Part shown: one piece after another, positions 36,953 through 41,110 of the stretch
How positions within the stretch are numbered: position 1 is the first letter of the stretch
Layout of the letters: the number at the start of each line of letters is the position of its first letter
NCBI GenBank assembly: GCA_003557545.1
Contig: PWOD01000233.1
Coordinates: forward strand, 1 to 41,110
Reading direction: 5' to 3'
From: a bacterium
GTDB taxonomy: Bacteria; T1Sed10-126
DNA length: 41,110 nucleotides
Translations under genes and position numbers: made by a program
The notes under the pieces: model-generated
Database searches by the model: none
What the model was told of the DNA's origin: nothing
The model's input: the letters and a program-made list of their open reading frames with translations, nothing else

Positions 36953-37887
36953 AATTTGAAATAGGACTTGCCACACGGGATGCTTACGGGGAGGCACTAC
37001 GTGATCTGGGGGATGAATATTCAGATATAGTTGTTCTTGATGGAGATCTTTCGCAATCTACAAAGACCTATATGTTTGCCGAAAAGTTTCCTGAGCGGTT
37101 TTATAACGTCGGAATTCAGGAGGCTAATATGGTTGGTCTGGCGGCCGGTCTGGCATCCAGTGGTTTGACTCCTTTTGTCAGCAGTTTTGCCTGTTTCTTA
37201 ACTAACCGGGCTTATGACCAGATGCGTGTATCAGTCGTTTATCCACGACTTAATGTGAAATTTGTTGCTTCCCATGGAGGAATTAGTGGGGGGGAGGATG
37301 GGGCTACTCAGCAGAGTATAGAAGATCTGGCTTTAATGGCATCCTTGCCAGAAATGGTTGTTTGTGTCCCGGCTGATGAGCATGCCACCAGGGCTTTAAC
37401 CCCTCAGTTAATGGAGTGGGAGAGTTCCTGTTATCTGCGGACCGGACGACCTCGTGCACCGATAGTTTATCAACCTGGTGTTGATTTAAAAATCGGCCGG
37501 GCTGAGGTTCTGCGTGAAGGTACAGACCTGACTATTATTACCTGTGGTTTGCTTGTTGCAGAGGCGCTGGAAGCAGCAGAAGCACTGGCTGCAGAATCTT
37601 TCTCGGTAGAGGTTGTGGACTGTCACACCATGAAACCACTGGACAAAAAAACAATTCTTCAATCGGCTCAAAAGACAGGTGCTGTGGTTGTAGCCGAGGA
37701 ACATCAGGTCTGGGGGGGACTGGGTAGTGCTATTGCGCTATTGTTGGGTGAAAATTTTCCTGTGCCTTTTAAACTGATTGGCATCGAGGATACCTATGCA
37801 GAATCGGGAACTGGAGAACAGCTGCTGGATGTCTATGGGTTAACTTCCCCTTACATAGCAGAGGCAGCCCGGGGGTTACTTTCCTGA
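36949..37887 (+). CDS. Transketolase, C-terminal subunit
   Basis: This is the pyrimidine-binding and C-terminal half of transketolase, to be paired with the preceding subunit. It has the start FEIGLATRDAYGEALRDLG, ADLSQ-type residues as LDGDLSQSTKTYMF, the Glu motif NVGIQEANMVGLAAGLASSG, and PFVSSFACFLTNRAYDQ, followed by SHGGISGGEDGATQQSIEDLA. Length 312 aa. It starts in an ATGA overlap with GGAGG about 7 nt upstream. TGA stop, then 34 nt to the ccm-like genes. Confidence 0.94.
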   Translation: MKFEIGLATRDAYGEALRDLGDEYSDIVVLDGDLSQSTKTYMFAEKFPERFYNVGIQEANMVGLAAGLASSGLTPFVSSFACFLTNRAYDQMRVSVVYPRLNVKFVASHGGISGGEDGATQQSIEDLALMASLPEMVVCVPADEHATRALTPQLMEWESSCYLRTGRPRAPIVYQPGVDLKIGRAEVLREGTDLTIITCGLLVAEALEAAEALAAESFSVEVVDCHTMKPLDKKTILQSAQKTGAVVVAEEHQVWGGLGSAIALLLGENFPVPFKLIGIEDTYAESGTGEQLLDVYGLTSPYIAEAARGLLS

Positions 37888-37921
37888 GGTCTGCTGAAGT
37901 TGTGGCGGAGGATGATCACTA

Positions 37922-38575
37922 ATAAATAGGTTTGTCGCAAAAGCAGTTAATCTTTGTAGGCCATCTCAGCTTCCACCGGTTCAATTTGATTTTGAAATTA
38001 TTTCAGGAAAATGGCTTAATTTTGTTGTTCCTCCTGATAGTTCTGAAAATCAGCTGCTGCAACTGGTGAGCCGGGTTGTGGCGGGATTTCACAGACCTGA
38101 TTCCGGACAGCTATTCTATAACGGTTCAAATATCTGGTCCCGCACTTTTAACTTTCGTTCACTGGTCAGGTATCTTTCTACCGATCTGGAGCTTCTGCCC
38201 CGTTTTACTGTTGACCAGAACCTTAAATTTTTCAGTGATCTTTTTGGCCTCCAGGGAACTCTGCCGAAAACTGTGCTTGACTCTATTGATCTTGATTCTC
38301 CTGTTAACTGGTTAACTCAGAATGAACAGCTGCGATTAAAACTGGCTATTTTTCTTATGCATGATCGACCTCTTGCTGTTTGGGCATATCCATTATCCTG
38401 GCTTAACAGCTTTCATCGTGAACTTTGTCTTACTGAGCTGACTAAGTTGCTTGAAACGGATAAACTGCTGGTGAGTTTTGATACCTGCCCCCTGGAAATA
38501 GCTGACAGACAGGTTTCTTTAGAGATTTCGGAAAGTTCTGGAGAAGCTTCCGCGACAGGTCGGTGTAAAAGGTGA
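37922..38575 (+). CDS. CcmA-like ABC ATPase homolog with all ATP-binding motifs lost; start unresolved
   Basis: The frame is open from 37916 (after a TGA at 37913-37915) to 38575. Between 37916 and 38066 it has no ATG, GTG or TTG. I drew the start at the ATA at 37922 because GGAGG lies 10 nt upstream; the GTG at 38066 would remove the whole Walker A region. Over its full length the 217-aa protein lines up with CcmA, the ATPase of the heme/cytochrome-c maturation exporter (RPDSGQLFYNG matches RPDAGEVLWQG; TVDQNLKFF matches TALENLHFY). But Walker A (GSNGAGKTT) reads PPDSSENQL, the signature LSAGQ reads LTQNE, Walker B ILDEP reads VWAYP, and TTH reads FDT. So it is probably a pseudo-ATPase or a decaying gene. 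It overlaps the next gene. Confidence 0.6.
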   Translation: MNRFVAKAVNLCRPSQLPPVQFDFEIISGKWLNFVVPPDSSENQLLQLVSRVVAGFHRPDSGQLFYNGSNIWSRTFNFRSLVRYLSTDLELLPRFTVDQNLKFFSDLFGLQGTLPKTVLDSIDLDSPVNWLTQNEQLRLKLAIFLMHDRPLAVWAYPLSWLNSFHRELCLTELTKLLETDKLLVSFDTCPLEIADRQVSLEISESSGEASATGRCKR

Positions 38576-39231
38576 GTTTGATTTTTAGATTATTTAAAAC
38601 TGATCTCCGCAAACTGATTATCAATTCACCCTTTATCTGGCTGCTGACTTTAGCTAGTAATCTGGTATTGTTGTTTGGCTATTTTTTGTTTCGATTAGTT
38701 GGGCTCAGGCTTGATCTTTTTTTACCGGCAACCCTCTGGGCAATTGTTTTTGTAACAGCTCTGGTTGTCATTTTACCGGTTGTCTATAGGGATTATCGCC
38801 ATGGACTTGTTCGGCTCTATGCGCTGGCCGGTACTCATCCATTCAGATATTATCTCGTTAGAACAGTTATTGGTTTATTATATCTGCTGGCCCCTGTGAT
38901 CACTCTTACCCTGGTTCTGTTTTTTTTGTTGGACTTATCGTCCGCCGCCGCGATCCTGTTATTTATTCTTCTGATACTAAAATCACTGGCGATTATTAAT
39001 CTTTCTATCTGGATAATTGGCCTGACCGCTCCTTTCTCCTGGCAGTTTTTTCTTGTTGTAATAGCTCCCTTTATCGTGCCGCAGTTAATTGCCGGAATTT
39101 ATCTATTCCGGCTGATGTTTGATCCGGCAGGAGTCTATCCGGGGGCCTGGATTTACTGGCTTATCAGCTATATTTTTATTCTGATCTGCGGTATCTGGCT
39201 GTCGGCGGATTTTATCTGGGAGGAACTCTAG
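38572..39231 (+). CDS. CcmB-like membrane protein
   Basis: The 219-aa protein has about six membrane segments. The segment LPATLWAIVFVTALVVILPVVYRDYRHGLVRLYALAGTHPFRYYLVRT is like the CcmB pattern (Leu-Trp, then RLF-E-x-x-x-G, then P near a helix), and a late stretch APFIVPQLI resembles CcmB's LPLTIPLLI. CcmB is the permease part of the CcmABCD heme-handling complex. The GTG start overlaps the preceding stop, and the end is TAG overlapping the next GTG, with TGA straight after. An ordinary unrelated membrane protein is possible, but position supports CcmB. Confidence 0.6.
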   Translation: MSLIFRLFKTDLRKLIINSPFIWLLTLASNLVLLFGYFLFRLVGLRLDLFLPATLWAIVFVTALVVILPVVYRDYRHGLVRLYALAGTHPFRYYLVRTVIGLLYLLAPVITLTLVLFFLLDLSSAAAILLFILLILKSLAIINLSIWIIGLTAPFSWQFFLVVIAPFIVPQLIAGIYLFRLMFDPAGVYPGAWIYWLISYIFILICGIWLSADFIWEEL

Positions 39232-39869
39232 TGAAAATTTTTAATTGGGCTTATGATATCACACTGGCAATTTTGCTTCTGTTGACTGGCTGGCAGATTA
39301 TTTTTACCGAAAATATGGTGAGTCAGCCGTTATATTCAGGAGTCTTATTTCAGCTGTTTTATTATTCTTTTGTGCTGGTTGTTTTTATTTATCTTTTTGT
39401 TTTTGCGCTCGGTTCTTATCTCTATCTTTTTACCGGAGGACGACGTTCTACTGCAGCCATTAGCTCTCTGGCCGCCACACATTATCTGTTTGTTGGTCTG
39501 GTGCTTCTTCTGGGGATTCTTCGGGCCGCGTTTCAGCCCTGGTTTGTCCTTACTCAGGATCCTGTCTGGTTATCATACAGTCTGCTCTGGGCGATGTTTA
39601 CAGTCTGGTTTTTTATTCAAAAAAAGATTGGTTGTCCTCGCTGGCGATTTTTTTGTTCAGCTATATACGGTCTCTTGATGGTTCTACATCTACCTATAAT
39701 ATTGACTGCTTTCAGTTATCATACAGAACTGGCGTCGGCTCACCATCTTGCTGTTACAGGCTATTCTTTGCTGACACTCATACTGCTGTTTAGCGGCCTG
39801 CTGTTCCTTAGAATATATAGATTTTTTTATCATGAAATAAGGTTTTCCCGGGTCAAGTGTGGATCATAA
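39231..39869 (+). CDS. CcmC-like membrane protein lacking the WWD motif and heme-ligand histidines
   Basis: The 212-aa protein has six membrane segments. It resembles CcmC (heme delivery) in order and size: residues 85-125 match the segment that precedes and includes the WWD domain, and MVLHLPIILTAFSYHTELASAHH matches CcmC's VVNLPIIHYSVEWW region. However, the tryptophan-rich WGTWWVWD is replaced by PWFVLTQDPVWL, and the two heme-binding histidines appear to be Tyr (about 44-45) and Leu (158). GTG start with GGGAGG about 7 nt upstream; it overlaps the previous gene by one base. TAA stop. Confidence 0.5.
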   Translation: MKIFNWAYDITLAILLLLTGWQIIFTENMVSQPLYSGVLFQLFYYSFVLVVFIYLFVFALGSYLYLFTGGRRSTAAISSLAATHYLFVGLVLLLGILRAAFQPWFVLTQDPVWLSYSLLWAMFTVWFFIQKKIGCPRWRFFCSAIYGLLMVLHLPIILTAFSYHTELASAHHLAVTGYSLLTLILLFSGLLFLRIYRFFYHEIRFSRVKCGS

Positions 39870-39903
39870 GGCGGGAGCTAATTAGAGAGGATAAGGTTGT
39901 TTT

Positions 39904-41110
39904 ATGTCGGCTGATACTCGTTGGATAAAAATTGTTGGTGCTCGGGAGCATAATCTTACCGGGATAGATCTTCAACTTCCACGTGAAAAAATTACCGTAA
40001 TAACCGGACTGTCCGGCTCAGGAAAATCTTCCCTGGCCTTTGATACACTCTATGCCGAAGGTCAGAGGCGATTTGTTGAATCACTTTCGGCCTATGCTCG
40101 CCGTTTTTTGGGGCAACTTGATAAACCCGATGTTGAACGTATTGAGGGGCTGACTCCAACAATTGCAATTGATCAGAAAAACAGCTCTCATAATCCTCGC
40201 TCAACTGTTGGTACGGTTACGGAGATTTATGATTATTTTAGACTTTTGTATGCTCGGGTTGGTGAGGTATTCTGTCCCTGCTGTGGGACAAAAATTGAAG
40301 CTACCACCATCGATCGAATGGTTGAGGTGGTTCTCGATAGAGATGCCGGCACACGGTTGTTAATAATTGCCCCGGTTGTCCGGGGCCGTAAGGGTGAGTA
40401 TAAAAAAGAGTTAAAAAATCTTCAGACCGAAGGTTATCCCAGGGTTCGTATTGATGGCCAGTTGTACCGGCTTGATCGGGAACGTGTTCCAGAGTTGGAA
40501 AAGCAGGAAAAACATACTATAGAGGTAGTTATTGATCGGGTTAAACTGAAAAATTCTGATGAAAATCGCAGTCGGATTGCTGATTCCATGGAACTGGCAA
40601 TTAAATTATCCGGTGGCCTTGTTACTGTAGAGGAAGCTGATTCGGGAGAAGCGGTTACTATGAGTGAACAGTTTGCCTGTCCTGATTGTGGTTATTCTTA
40701 TTCTGAAATAGAACCCCGAATCTTTTCTTTTAACAGTCCCTATGGGGCCTGTGAAACCTGTGATGGTCTCGGTCATGATCTGCGGGTTGATCCGGATCTG
40801 ATCTTTGATAAGCGGTTGTCGATCGCCGATGGAGCACTTCAGCCCTTTTCCAGTTCATCTTCCACCTGGTTTCAACAAAAAATTCGAGCTCTTGCCAGAC
40901 ATTACGATATCGATCTCGAAAAACCGGTAAATCAGTTAACTGATCGTGAACGGCAGATAATTCTTTATGGCACCGAGGAAAAACTGAACTTTAATTTTTC
41001 CTCTCGGGATGGCGCCTATAGTTTTGAAGGGGTCTATGAAGGAGCAATACCGCTGGTTTGGAAACGTTATAAACGTTCCTCCGGCCGCCGGGTTCGACGG
41101 GCCATGGAAA
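39904..41110 (+). CDS. uvrA: Excinuclease ABC subunit A (partial, runs off the window)
   Basis: UvrA is the damage-recognition ATPase of nucleotide excision repair. The frame is open from the ATG at 39904 to the window end, about 402 codons (full-length UvrA is about 940). Visible motifs: Walker A GLSGSGKSSLAFDTLYAEGQRR, FVESLSAYARRFLGQLDKPDVE, the intrinsic zinc site CPCCG, and the region CPDCGYSYSEIEPRIFSFNSPYGACETCDGLG. No frameshift is seen. The ribosome site is weak (AAGG about 8 nt upstream). It is separated from the ccm-like genes by 34 nt. Confidence 0.97.
   Translation, partial: MSADTRWIKIVGAREHNLTGIDLQLPREKITVITGLSGSGKSSLAFDTLYAEGQRRFVESLSAYARRFLGQLDKPDVERIEGLTPTIAIDQKNSSHNPRSTVGTVTEIYDYFRLLYARVGEVFCPCCGTKIEATTIDRMVEVVLDRDAGTRLLIIAPVVRGRKGEYKKELKNLQTEGYPRVRIDGQLYRLDRERVPELEKQEKHTIEVVIDRVKLKNSDENRSRIADSMELAIKLSGGLVTVEEADSGEAVTMSEQFACPDCGYSYSEIEPRIFSFNSPYGACETCDGLGHDLRVDPDLIFDKRLSIADGALQPFSSSSSTWFQQKIRALARHYDIDLEKPVNQLTDRERQIILYGTEEKLNFNFSSRDGAYSFEGVYEGAIPLVWKRYKRSSGRRVRRAME

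Noticed and set aside
37912-37929. Five-codon frame ATG ATC ACT AAT AAA TAG as a leader peptide
   Set aside because: It is too short and has GGAGG touching the ATG, leaving no room for initiation; kept only as part of the start-site finding.
1-41110. Mobile elements, phage genes or CRISPR arrays
   Set aside because: No transposase, integrase, terminal inverted repeat or regularly spaced repeat was seen; all gene-sized frames belong to housekeeping or envelope genes.

Overview
The window looks like a chromosomal segment of an anaerobic, diderm (outer-membrane-bearing) member of the Firmicutes, most plausibly a halophile of the Halanaerobiales type. Three things suggest this. The block rpsB-tsf-pyrH-frr-uppS-cdsA-dxr-rseP-ispG-proS-polC is the classic Firmicutes order and includes the Gram-positive replicative polymerase PolC. 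It is followed directly by outer-membrane and lipid A genes (bamA, two ompH/skp, lpxD, an lpxC-fabZ fusion, lpxA, lpxI). Ribosomal protein S2 carries a long acidic tail. The taxonomic placement is inference. I saw no insertion sequence, phage, integrase or CRISPR array.

Layout. Positions 1-1084 (+) hold the end of a secreted or lipoprotein alpha/beta hydrolase. Positions 1095-6178 (-) form an operon for aryl-keto-acid oxidation (paaK, an ACT-domain regulator, iorA, iorB), followed by pyrF and a small unknown gene. Positions 6344-8603 (-) hold two YibE/F-like membrane proteins. A tRNA-Gly(CCC) lies at 8800, followed by a strong terminator at about 9099-9134 and a possible rpsB leader hairpin. 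Positions 9332-23682 (+) hold the translation, isoprenoid, phospholipid and replication block. Positions 23717-33095 hold thiD, the outer-membrane/lipid A genes and a HAD phosphatase. Positions 33382-37887 hold a CtpA protease, a divergent polysaccharide deacetylase and a split transketolase. Positions 37922-39869 hold a three-gene set resembling ccmABC with its catalytic motifs gone. uvrA starts at 39904 and runs off the end.

The genes work together mainly in envelope and information functions. UppS, Dxr and IspG supply isoprenoid and undecaprenyl carriers, and CdsA supplies CDP-diacylglycerol. BamA and the OmpH/Skp proteins assemble outer-membrane proteins. LpxA, LpxC, LpxD and LpxI make lipid A precursors. 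RseP and CtpA are envelope proteases.

Two observations stand out. First, polC is interrupted by a single in-frame amber codon (21295-21297) with homology continuing on both sides; this could be recoding (pyrrolysine or amber suppression), a true split, or an error. Five of the seven genes that end in TAG have a second in-frame stop within seven codons. Second, the CcmA-like ATPase has lost Walker A, the signature motif, Walker B and the H-loop, has no ATG, GTG or TTG start, and sits in an overlapping operon with a CcmB-like protein and a CcmC-like protein lacking the WWD motif and heme-ligand histidines. That is a candidate repurposed or decaying cytochrome-c-maturation module.
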